NCBI RefSeq assembly: GCF_004365915.1
Contig: NZ_SODI01000001.1
Location: 1,426,001 to 1,490,000, forward strand
Direction of reading: 5' to 3'
DNA from: Cryobacterium psychrophilum
GTDB taxonomy: Bacteria > Actinomycetota > Actinomycetes > Actinomycetales > Microbacteriaceae
Length of the DNA: 64,000 nt
Positions within the stretch are counted from its first letter, which is position 1, and each line of letters begins with the position of its first letter. Below the pieces are notes generated by a model. It did not search any database and was not told the DNA's origin. It worked only from the letters and a program-made list of their open reading frames with translations. Shown in pieces: positions 57,140-64,000 of this stretch. The translations under genes and the position numbers were made by a program.

Positions 57140-57970
57140 TCACGCCAAACCGTAGAGCCTCAGATAGCCGTGCGCAATGGTGTCGCCGAAGAGAATGCCG
57201 ATCCATGCTCCCACGAGCATCCACGGACCGAACGGGATGCTGCTCTTTCGCCCCGCGCGCCGTGCGGCGAGCAGCACGGCGCCGAAGAGGCCCCCGAGCA
57301 GGAACGCCCCGAAGGCGCCGACCGCGAGTTCGCCCCAGCCGAGCCAGCCCAGGTACAGGCCGAGCACCCCCGCGAGCTTGACGTCGCCGAAGCCCATGCC
57401 GCCCGGGCGGATGACGGCCAGGGCGAAGTACAGGGCGAAGAGGCCCGCACCGCCGGCGAGCGCCACCAAGAGCCGCTCGGGTTCGCCGGCCAGGAGCGCC
57501 GCCGCGGTCAACAGAACCGCGACAACCCAATATGCCGGAAGGAGAATGCGATTGGGCAGCCGCCGGGTCTCGATGTCAATGAGACCGAGCGCGACGCTGA
57601 TCGCAGCGAGGTAGAGGAACGCGACCAGGGCAACGATGAGGGCGACAGGGGCCTCAGTCGGCACGCCGTTCTGCAGCGCCCACCACCCGACGACACCGAA
57701 GAAGACGGCCGTGCCGAGTTCCACGAGAAGGTAACGCGGCGAGATGGGCGCACCGCAGTCGCGGCACCTCCCCCGCAGTACGAGCCACGAGATCACGGGA
57801 ATGTTGTCGAACGGCCGAATACGCGCTCCGCACTGTGGACACGCGCTCGGCGGCGACACGACGGATTCCCCCCGGGGCACCCGGTAGATGACGACGTTGA
57901 GGAACGATCCAATCATCAGCCCGAAGACGGCCGCGAGCACGGCGCCGAGGACCGACACTGACAGGATCAC
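57140..57970 (-). CDS. pilD: Prepilin peptidase / N-methyltransferase
   Basis: Cleaves the prepilin leader after glycine and methylates the new N-terminus at the membrane. It has 276 residues with about eight helices. The N-terminal domain has GLMIGSFLNVVIYRVPRGES and two zinc-type pairs (CPQC, CRDC). The aspartyl protease residues lie in LGLIDIETRRLPN and GGMGFGDVKLAG. Last gene of the pilus operon; GTG start 16 nt after pilO. Confidence 0.95.
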   Translation of the reverse strand: MILSVSVLGAVLAAVFGLMIGSFLNVVIYRVPRGESVVSPPSACPQCGARIRPFDNIPVISWLVLRGRCRDCGAPISPRYLLVELGTAVFFGVVGWWALQNGVPTEAPVALIVALVAFLYLAAISVALGLIDIETRRLPNRILLPAYWVVAVLLTAAALLAGEPERLLVALAGGAGLFALYFALAVIRPGGMGFGDVKLAGVLGLYLGWLGWGELAVGAFGAFLLGGLFGAVLLAARRAGRKSSIPFGPWMLVGAWIGILFGDTIAHGYLRLYGLA

Positions 57971-57986
57971 TGTCGCCCCTCCAACG

Positions 57987-58730
57987 TCACTGCGCCGCCG
58001 CTGGGGTGGTCGGGGTCGTGAGCACGTAGATGAACGCCGTGATGGAGCCGGTCACAACGCCGGTGTCGCTGGCTGGCTCGCTCACGCCGACCTCAACGCC
58101 AGCGACGTTTGCTGGCTCGCTCATTGACACCGCAGTCACCATGATGAGGCGTTCGCCGTGTTGGATGCCGGACACGAAGTCGAGCACGCCGGCCGCGGAG
58201 CCGTCGACGACAAACGTGACCGGGATCGCTGCGAAATTCGCGGCTGTGATGCGCGGGTCCACGACCGGGGCCGCGGGCGCTCCGGCCACCGCTGCGGTCG
58301 CCTCGCTCGGCGCCGGAGCGACCTCCGACGTGCCCGATTCGGTGGATGGAGCCGGGGCAGCCACCGCCACCCCGGCCAGGGTCGGGTCGTAGGCCTGGGC
58401 ATCATTCTGCGTGATACTCGAAATGACCACCTGGCTGGCCTCGGAGATAGCATTGAGCTCGGTAATCAGCGCCGGGAACTCGGCGGAGCTCGGCACGGAG
58501 AGTTGCAGGGCGGCGAGGTCAGCCTTCAGTGCGCCGAGGCCCTCGAACTGCTTCTTCAGCGTCTCCCCCTGCACTTCATGCACGGCGTTCTCAGAGGTGG
58601 CGGCTGCCAGCTCTGCCTGTGCTGTACTTGCCTCGGTGAGTTTGGGTGAAATCCCGAGTACCCAGCCGAGCAAGACGATGGCAACGATGACGAGCGCCGT
58701 GCCGATGACCCACAGCCTGTTCTTATCCAC
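57987..58730 (-). CDS. pilO: Type IV pilus inner-membrane alignment protein PilO-like
   Basis: 247 residues. One N-terminal helix (LWVIGTALVIVAIVLLGWVLG), then a coiled-coil region, then a ferredoxin-like extracytoplasmic domain. An Ala/Pro/Ser-rich insertion lies near 110-150. Pairs with PilN to link PilM to the outer machinery. GTG 58730 lies 2 nt after the pilN stop. Assigned mainly from architecture and gene order pilM-pilN-pilO; sequence identity in the family is low. Confidence 0.82.
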   Translation of the reverse strand: MDKNRLWVIGTALVIVAIVLLGWVLGISPKLTEASTAQAELAAATSENAVHEVQGETLKKQFEGLGALKADLAALQLSVPSSAEFPALITELNAISEASQVVISSITQNDAQAYDPTLAGVAVAAPAPSTESGTSEVAPAPSEATAAVAGAPAAPVVDPRITAANFAAIPVTFVVDGSAAGVLDFVSGIQHGERLIMVTAVSMSEPANVAGVEVGVSEPASDTGVVTGSITAFIYVLTTPTTPAAAQ

Positions 58731-58732
58731 GG

Positions 58733-59398
58733 TTACTCGCCTTCCGGAGTTGAGAATCGCTGGGCAAGTGCTTCCTCGTTGACGTGAAGCACCCAGTCCA
58801 CCGAGTAGGTACCTTCTGCCGTGCGTGAGGTGAGGCGGGCCTGCGAATCCGCGTATCCGGGCAGGCTTGACATCACTTCCAGCCACGGCGGCAGCGACGA
58901 TACCGCCGGGGACGTGAACCTGATCGTGATCGTGGCCAGTCTGGGGTTCAGCAGCGGAGTGGTTGGCTGCTCGTAAGCCATGAACGGGTTTGCACCGTCG
59001 AGGGTGACGGACGCGATGCCCACATCAGCGGGGAGCAGCAACTGAATATCGGCGACGTATGCCGCCCAGTCGAATTCGGTTGACGCAGCGAACCCCCGCG
59101 CGGCCCGGGTCATGTCGAGGGCGGTTTGCACCTTGTGCACCTCGGCGTATTGGACCTGCTCAGCGAGCAGCTCCGCGGTGCGTTCCCGCTCGGCGGCGAG
59201 CTCGGCCTGCGTCGACGTTGCCTGCAACGTGGAGGCGCCGATCCCGGCGCTGACCACGAGCACCACGGTGACGAGCAGGGCGCCGAGACGCCAGCGTGTG
59301 GCCTTGTCGCGCTTCATCAATCGGATTTCGGGAGGAAGCAAGTCCATGCGCGGTTCCGCACCGAAGCTCATCACCTCGGCAGAGTGTTTCTTGCTCAT
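58733..59398 (-). CDS. pilN: Type IV pilus assembly protein PilN-like
   Basis: 221 residues. The cytosolic N-terminus contains MDLLPPEIRLMKRDK, a variant of the INLLP motif that binds PilM. One helix (LGALLVTVVLVVSAGIGAST) and a coiled-coil/ferredoxin-like domain follow. Its ATG overlaps the pilM stop by 4 nt. Confidence 0.87.
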   Translation of the reverse strand: MSKKHSAEVMSFGAEPRMDLLPPEIRLMKRDKATRWRLGALLVTVVLVVSAGIGASTLQATSTQAELAAERERTAELLAEQVQYAEVHKVQTALDMTRAARGFAASTEFDWAAYVADIQLLLPADVGIASVTLDGANPFMAYEQPTTPLLNPRLATITIRFTSPAVSSLPPWLEVMSSLPGYADSQARLTSRTAEGTYSVDWVLHVNEEALAQRFSTPEGE

Positions 59399-60438
59399 AC
59401 GGTGCTCCCCAGTGCCAGACCGAGCGCCACGGCAAACGCGCCCTTGTTGTTGTTCAGCGTCGTTGCGTCGACGCCGCGCCCCAGTGTTACGGAGCTGACC
59501 GGGTCCGCCGTGAGGCTGGGAAGCCGGGTCAGCGCCCCGAGGGCTGCCGGGAAACCCGCCAGTTCGGTGCCACCGCCAGTGAGCACGAGGCCCGTCACCG
59601 GTATGTGCTGACGCGTGTTCGCGAAGTAGTTCACGGTATTGCGCAGGCTGTTGAGCAGTTCGGTCGTGGTCTCCGCGATGATGACGGCCTCCGGTGTTGT
59701 TGCCGTGGCGAGCGGGACCAGCCCGGTCGCTCTCTTAGCGACCTCCGCCGCATCCGCGTCAATCGACAGGCCACGCATCAGGGCCTGCGTGACGTCGCCA
59801 CCGCCCGCGGGAATCAACCGTACGAATTCCGGAACGCCTGCCCTGGTGATCACGATCGAGGTGGTCGCTAGGCCCACGTCGATGAGCGCCACGGCCCCCT
59901 CGAAGGTCGAACCGCGTGAAATGGCACGGCTCAGCGCGAACGGGATCAGATCGACTTCGACGACGGTCAGTCCCGCCAGTTGCACCGCCCTGATGTTGCC
60001 GAGCACCGCTTCCTTCACCGCGGCAATCAACAGCCCGTTGATTTCCGGCCCGTTCTCGCCCGCGCTCTCGGAGATGGGGTAGAAATCGAGGAGTGCGTCG
60101 GCGACCGGCACGGGCAGCAGGTCTTGCACCAGGAACGGCAGCGTTTCGCGGATGCGTTTCAGCGACATTTTGGGCACGGCCAGGTCTCGCGCGAGGGCGC
60201 GGTGGTTTCCGATGCCGAGAACCACGCGCTTGCTCTTGAACCCTCCGGCCGACCACAGGGTTTTGAGCGCGGTGGCGACGGTGTTGGGTTCGACGACCTC
60301 GCCGCGGCTCACCGCCCCCTCGGGCAATGGCACCTCGTGGTAGCGAACAAGCTTCGGGGACGCCTTTCCGGCATCCGCTAACTCCACGGCACGAATGCCG
60401 GAGGTTCCGATGTCGATTCCTACGATGTTCTTTGTCAC
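59395..60438 (-). CDS. pilM: Type IV pilus actin-like ATPase PilM
   Basis: 347 residues, actin/FtsA-like fold. The phosphate-1 loop is VGIDIGTSGIRAVEL, the phosphate-2 loop is VALIDVGLATTSIVI, and the adenosine region is GLVLTGGGTELAG. A cytosolic ring component that binds the PilN N-terminus. It starts with GTG 60438, overlapping the stop of the small PilD-like frame as GTGA. Confidence 0.92.
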   Translation of the reverse strand: MTKNIVGIDIGTSGIRAVELADAGKASPKLVRYHEVPLPEGAVSRGEVVEPNTVATALKTLWSAGGFKSKRVVLGIGNHRALARDLAVPKMSLKRIRETLPFLVQDLLPVPVADALLDFYPISESAGENGPEINGLLIAAVKEAVLGNIRAVQLAGLTVVEVDLIPFALSRAISRGSTFEGAVALIDVGLATTSIVITRAGVPEFVRLIPAGGGDVTQALMRGLSIDADAAEVAKRATGLVPLATATTPEAVIIAETTTELLNSLRNTVNYFANTRQHIPVTGLVLTGGGTELAGFPAALGALTRLPSLTADPVSSVTLGRGVDATTLNNNKGAFAVALGLALGSTV

Positions 60439-60671
60439 TGCTGGTTTCTCCTCATCAGCCGGTCACTTCTCTCCGCGAGCTGACCGCGCCAAGTTGCGGG
60501 GTCGTCGAGCTCGGGCTGACGCCATCTGTGTGGCGACTCGGTCGAGCGACCGGCCGGGATACGGAACATGACCACGTTGAAAAACGAGCCGATCAGTGGT
60601 CCGAATGCCCCGACGCCAGTCGCGGCGGCGCTAGTCACCGCCGGCCAGTTGGCGACGACTCGTGAGGGCAC
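60435..60671 (-). pseudogene. Truncated prepilin-peptidase-like small ORF
   Basis: 67-78 codons. Its GPLIGSFFNVVMFRIPAGRS parallels GLMIGSFLNVVIYRVPRGES of the complete PilD at 57.9 kb, including the G-S-F-x-N-V-V core. It then goes straight to a charged tail with no CxxC pairs and none of the catalytic aspartates. It therefore cannot be a peptidase. It overlaps both neighbours (8 or 41 nt upstream, depending on GTG 60638 or 60671; 4 nt with pilM), so translation coupling is kept. It may be a relic of a duplicated pilD or a small membrane peptide with a new role. Confidence 0.65.
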
Positions 60672-62064
60672 CGAGTTGGGCGCCAGTAACTTTTGATACC
60701 GTCACGCCGCCCGCCAGGTCAACGCCCGCAATTCCGACCGGGACGAAGCTGAGTTGTGCCTGCTCACCGAACTCAATCTCGCCGCCGTAGATCTGCCCGC
60801 GGAACCCATTCCTGTCGCTGTATACCTTGCAGGGCGTATAAACCATGGCGGAAATCGTGGTGCCGAAATCGGCTTCGCTGGTGAGACGGATCTCCCCGTT
60901 CAGGCCCGCAGGAGGTGTGCAGGTGGGCGTCCCATCGGCGACCTTGTCGGGAACGATGAATGCCAGCTGGCGATCAACCGCGGAAGTGAAGTAGATCTTG
61001 TCGAACGTGAACTGATTGGCGATGAAGACTAGGTTCGTGTTCAAGGCGACCGTGTCCATCGCGTTGCTCGTCGTGACTGCCGTTGTGGGGCACTTGGTGA
61101 GAAAGTTAACCACCGTAGGATGCGTGTATCCCTTCAGGTCAGTCCAGGCCACGTCGCCCTTCTTGATAGCGCACGGACCGGTCCAGCTGACGAAATTGTA
61201 ACCCTGGGCGATCCACTCTGCCTGGCTGTAATTGACGTCGACCCAGTTGGGAACCACTGGCAGCGCAGCTGCCGGGCCCGACGTAACGGTGCCCCCTATA
61301 ACACTGTTCGTGATGGTCGCAAGACCATGCGCGGTCACGTCAACTCCGATATTGCTCTTGTTCATCGTGACGTCTTTGGACACGTGAACAGATCCGGCCA
61401 CGTCGCACATATCTAGTTTCGCGCTTCCATCGCCGAGGACGAGGTCTCCGCCGATCTTCGCACCGTTTGTACATTCGACGTCGCCGGTTCGGACCATCAC
61501 GGATGTCGCCACGCTATTGCTTGCGGATGACAAGACAAACTTTTTTAGGACACCATTGACCTTGTGCGCATAGACGGCGACGCCATCCAGCGGAACCTGA
61601 ACGATGATGGGCACATAAGTGAAGATGGCCTCCGTTACCGCGCTGTCCCCCGAGGTCTTGCCCGCGACACCAAGACTCTGCGCCGCACCCGTGGACGTGA
61701 TCCGCATTGAGGTCGTCGTGACGTCCGGGCACCCCTTGGTCCAGCCGAGAACGGGGTCAAGGTGTTCGAGCAGCACTGAAAACACAGGCACAGTCGATAC
61801 GGCGCTTGTGAAGGTGCCGTTCGCGTCAGCCATGCAGCCATTTGTTGTCCGAAGGTTTCGGATGGCCACGTCTACACCTGCGTCAGCCGCCGCCCGTGCC
61901 TGAACGGATGCCTTGCTCGTGCTGGTAAAACCCAAAGCGTTGATCGTCGCGGCGCTGATCGTGACGGCGACAATGGCGGTCACAGCCATGACGCCAAGGA
62001 CCGCGATAAGGGTGCTACCCCGTTCGTTCTGACGAAGACCTCTTAGGTGTCCTACGGGAAACAT
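60631..62064 (-). CDS. PilX-like pilus protein with repeat-rich body
   Basis: 477 residues. The N-terminal class III-like segment RGSTLIAVLGVMAVTAIVAV follows a short basic leader. Glu5 of true pilins is absent (S-T-L-I-A instead of F-T-L-I-E). Residues about 195-265 have short repeats (CTNGAKIGGDLVLGDGSAKL, then SVHVSKDVTMNKSNIG) that look like a beta-helix. Six or more cysteines occur further on. It overlaps pilW by 13 nt. Possible tip or adhesive component; function inferred only from position. Confidence 0.75.
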   Translation of the reverse strand: MFPVGHLRGLRQNERGSTLIAVLGVMAVTAIVAVTISAATINALGFTSTSKASVQARAAADAGVDVAIRNLRTTNGCMADANGTFTSAVSTVPVFSVLLEHLDPVLGWTKGCPDVTTTSMRITSTGAAQSLGVAGKTSGDSAVTEAIFTYVPIIVQVPLDGVAVYAHKVNGVLKKFVLSSASNSVATSVMVRTGDVECTNGAKIGGDLVLGDGSAKLDMCDVAGSVHVSKDVTMNKSNIGVDVTAHGLATITNSVIGGTVTSGPAAALPVVPNWVDVNYSQAEWIAQGYNFVSWTGPCAIKKGDVAWTDLKGYTHPTVVNFLTKCPTTAVTTSNAMDTVALNTNLVFIANQFTFDKIYFTSAVDRQLAFIVPDKVADGTPTCTPPAGLNGEIRLTSEADFGTTISAMVYTPCKVYSDRNGFRGQIYGGEIEFGEQAQLSFVPVGIAGVDLAGGVTVSKVTGAQLGALTSRRQLAGGD

Positions 62065-62642
62065 TTCGGCGACGCTCCTATCGCTGCATTCGGCTGGCGG
62101 GTGACCGCAGAGGTGCGAACCAGAACGGCCTTGCCGCCCTCCACCTTCGCTTCGAGAATGAGGTCGACTTGGCGACCCGTCACGGTGAAAACGGGCGTAG
62201 TCCCAGCGGAAACACGCTGCATGCCGTCGCCGAGGAGAGTCCAGGTTGCCACCGTTGTTGAGGTTTGGTTTGTCGAGATGGCGCTGGTCGAGGTGGTCGT
62301 TCTAACCGACCCGTTGTCGTAGGCCCAGGCCTGACAAAACCACGTCCCGGCTGAGTCTGAGCGCATAGTGCGAGCCATGATCACTTCCGGTACCGCGCCG
62401 GCGGGGCTGTGCCAAAGAGAACTGGCGTTCCGAACGCCGTGGCCTACGGAACGTGTAACAAGCTGACCGCTATTGCTGGCCTGCGTCGCGTTGTCAACGG
62501 TGCGTTGCGCTTTCATGGTGTTGATCAGAAACCCTCCGGCGATGAGCAGCACTACGACCATCAGCGCGGAATAAACCAACAGCTCGATCAGGGTGAAGCC
62601 ACCGTTCGAGGATGACCGGCCCACACCGCGTGTGATGTTCAT
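62052..62642 (-). CDS. Minor pilin, PilW-like
   Basis: 196 residues. The prepilin site GGFTLIELLVYSALMVVVLL near residue 15 has the glycine, Phe+1 and Glu+5 of substrates of PilD. The body is Ser/Thr-rich with two cysteines. It overlaps pilV by 4 nt. PilW designation is by order (PilV-PilW-PilX), not by clear homology. Confidence 0.82.
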   Translation of the reverse strand: MNITRGVGRSSSNGGFTLIELLVYSALMVVVLLIAGGFLINTMKAQRTVDNATQASNSGQLVTRSVGHGVRNASSLWHSPAGAVPEVIMARTMRSDSAGTWFCQAWAYDNGSVRTTTSTSAISTNQTSTTVATWTLLGDGMQRVSAGTTPVFTVTGRQVDLILEAKVEGGKAVLVRTSAVTRQPNAAIGASPKCFP

Positions 62643-63064
62643 GAAGGAGCTCGCAGGTAGATCAAAGTCGTCGCGCTCACGGTCGCACCGGTGGACGGGA
62701 TGACCGAGACAGTGACTTTCACAGTTGCGGGATAGTCGGCCAAGGCTGCCGAGCAGGGGCCCACCGTGCGAACAGGCTGATAGCTGACACCCCGGGCGTC
62801 GGGCACAACGTCGATAACGGCGAGATGAAATGCCGTGATGGCAGCGCAGGTGTCTCCAGCCCCGCGCGCCAGTTCCATCTGCTGGCTAACCAACTGTGTC
62901 GCTGTGGCGGTCGTCGAGTTGACGACCGTTGTTTTCATCGAGGTGACGAGGAGAGGAAGAAAAGCAATTGCCAGAAGCCCGAGCAGGAACATCGAGACGA
63001 TTATCTCGATCAGTCCAAAACCAGAATCGTTTCGCACGGAGTCGGCGTCTGCGGCGTTGTCCAC
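62639..63064 (-). CDS. Minor pilin, PilV-like
   Basis: 141 residues. The prepilin site SGFGLIEIIVSMFLLGLLAI near residue 15 keeps Gly-1 and Glu+5. Two cysteines lie in the globular part. GTG 63064 has GGGGG upstream. It follows pilA after a strong hairpin and so is probably expressed at a lower level. Confidence 0.82.
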   Translation of the reverse strand: MDNAADADSVRNDSGFGLIEIIVSMFLLGLLAIAFLPLLVTSMKTTVVNSTTATATQLVSQQMELARGAGDTCAAITAFHLAVIDVVPDARGVSYQPVRTVGPCSAALADYPATVKVTVSVIPSTGATVSATTLIYLRAPS

Positions 63065-63104
63065 TTCAGCCCCCTTCTACGGATTCCATCACCATGGATT
63101 AGTA

Positions 63105-63141
63105 GAGCGATGGGGCGCCGGTGCGCGGCGCCCCATCGCTC
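63105..63141 (-). terminator. Strong hairpin between pilA and the minor pilins
   Basis: GAGCGATGGGGCGCC (63105-63119) and GGCGCCCCATCGCTC (63127-63141) form a perfect 15-bp stem with a 7-base loop, 17 nt after the pilA stop and 40 nt before pilV. No clear U run follows. It can act as a partial terminator or as a 3' stabiliser for pilA mRNA. Confidence 0.8.
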
Positions 63142-63158
63142 TCAAAGCAGCGAACGTG

Positions 63159-63587
63159 TTACGGCACTAGTGCTCCAGCTGTGCACGTGGCCCCAGCGAC
63201 GGCCGCACCCTTGTCAGTAATGGCAGCAAGGTGGCCGCCCGAGAGGGCGGAGCCGGAAATGCAGAAGGACGTGTTCTCGGTGTCCCATGAGATCACGACG
63301 GGGATGTCGGCGCTTTCCGTGAAATCTGTGACACCAACCATCATGAAGGGGGCCGCCGTTCCACTAACAAGCTGCGCCACCACAGCGGTCTTGGCGTTCG
63401 TGATCTGAGCCAAGGTAGCCTTGTCCTTCGCAGTGTCCTGCTGGCCGAGGAAGATCGGAATCGCGATCGCGGCAAGAATTCCGATGATGATGACGACCAC
63501 GAGGAGCTCGATGAGCGTGAATCCCTGGTCTTCTTTGTTGAGGGAAGCGCGCTTGCGGGCGAGCGGTCCGGTGAGCTTACTGAACAT
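63159..63587 (-). CDS. pilA: Major type IV pilin
   Basis: 142 residues. A roughly 20-residue basic leader is cut in DQ-G|FTLIELLVVVIIIG, the classical type IVa prepilin site with Glu+5. The hydrophobic helix continues to about residue 50 (LAAIAIPIFLGQQD). The globular domain has two cysteines that may form a C-terminal disulfide loop. AGAAGGAAC precedes the ATG. It heads the pilin block and is followed by a stable hairpin, as expected for the abundant subunit. Confidence 0.93.
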   Translation of the reverse strand: MFSKLTGPLARKRASLNKEDQGFTLIELLVVVIIIGILAAIAIPIFLGQQDTAKDKATLAQITNAKTAVVAQLVSGTAAPFMMVGVTDFTESADIPVVISWDTENTSFCISGSALSGGHLAAITDKGAAVAGATCTAGALVP

Positions 63588-63710
63588 ATGTGAGTTCCTT
63601 CTCTGTATACCGGCCGTGAGAACCTTCGCGCGCCTGAGGTGAGCTTAACGCCTGTAGCACTACCAAATGTGAGCATTATGCAAATCAATCCCCAAATAGA
63701 GGGTAGAACG
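63588..63710 (-). promoter_or_regulatory. pilC-pilA intergenic region
   Basis: A 123-bp gap, A/T-rich next to the pilC stop. Minus-strand CATAAT (in TTGCATAATGC, near 63.68 kb) resembles a -10, but no matching -35 was found. A separate pilA promoter is plausible but not shown. Confidence 0.3.
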
Positions 63711-64000
63711 TTATTTGATGTACTCGAAGATGGAAAACATCGGCATATACAGGGCTACGATCATGCCGCCGATGACGACGCCGATGAACGCGATCATGAG
63801 CGGCTCGATCAGAGCGGTGAGCTGCTCCGCCGTTGACTGCACTTCCTGGTCGTAGAAGTCCGCGATCTTGCTGAGCATCGTTTGCAGCGCTCCGGCGTCT
63901 TCACCGACGGCAATCATCTGCACAACCATCGGGGGAAATACGGGTTCTAGTGACAGCGGACCGGCTATCGACATGCCCTGGCGCACCGATTCCTGCACCT
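63711..64000 (-). CDS. pilC: Type IV pilus inner-membrane platform protein PilC, C-terminal end (cut by window edge)
   Basis: The last 95 or so residues of a GspF/PilC family protein. VQMIAVGEDAGALQTMLSKI and DQEVQSTAEQLTALIEPLMI are the conserved second-repeat segments. The final helix GVVIGGMIVALYMPMFSIFE follows. It forms the platform turned by the PilB motor. The rest lies beyond position 64000, where pilB/pilT are expected. Confidence 0.93.
   Translation of the reverse strand, partial: VQESVRQGMSIAGPLSLEPVFPPMVVQMIAVGEDAGALQTMLSKIADFYDQEVQSTAEQLTALIEPLMIAFIGVVIGGMIVALYMPMFSIFEYIK

Overview
The window is one contiguous stretch of a high-GC actinobacterial chromosome, most likely Microbacteriaceae (a Cryobacterium/Leifsonia-like organism). 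This is inferred from the C50-carotenoid operon, the actinobacterial order of the ribosomal operons, the many GTG starts, and the 4-nt start/stop overlaps. No rRNA, tRNA, CRISPR array, insertion sequence or prophage gene was recognised.

Region 1 (1-11.4 kb). The N-terminal part of glmS runs off the left edge. It is divergent from coaA across a 33-bp gap that carries a perfect 6-1-6 palindrome. Then, on the minus strand, comes a tightly coupled operon idi-crtE-crtB-crtI-crtYe-crtYf-crtEb for a decaprenoxanthin-type C50 carotenoid. It ends with an MMPL-family and a 14-TM MFS transporter. A divergent MarR regulator (CrtR-like) has a good leaderless promoter.

Region 2 (11.9-19.5 kb). An OmpR-type two-component system faces a three-gene operon: a flavocytochrome/ferric-reductase-like membrane oxidoreductase, an exported FMN-binding protein, and an ApbE flavin transferase. 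The gap between them carries phased TCTGGA direct repeats. An acetamidase/formamidase-SDR pair and a SAM methyltransferase follow.

Region 3 (19.5-29.3 kb). glmM, rpsI, rplM and truA precede a membrane acyltransferase with an SGNH domain and a tandem GNAT protein. Then come the alpha operon (rpsM-rpsK-rpoA-rplQ, ending in a strong UUCG-loop terminator), rpmJ and infA.

Region 4 (29.4-37 kb). A self-contained mannitol PTS operon sits inside the ribosomal super-cluster: a IIB-HPr fusion, EI, mtlA (IICB), mtlF (IIA) and mtlD. A divergent PRD-type MtlR regulator faces it.

Region 5 (37-54.8 kb). map-adk-secY and the spc and S10 operons are followed by tuf-fusA-rpsG-rpsL. No S14 gene is present in the spc operon. 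The rplE-rpsH gap instead contains three hairpins.

Region 6 (54.8-64 kb). Three poorly characterised genes lead into a type IV pilus operon on the minus strand. In transcription order it runs pilC (cut by the window edge), pilA, pilV-, pilW- and PilX-like minor pilins, a truncated PilD-like small ORF, pilM, pilN, pilO and a full prepilin peptidase. A 15-bp stem hairpin after pilA probably sets the ratio of major to minor pilin.

Most genes lie on the minus strand. The convergent gaps at 19.3 and 37.0 kb share a GGCACG-rich palindromic repeat that may work as a bidirectional terminator.
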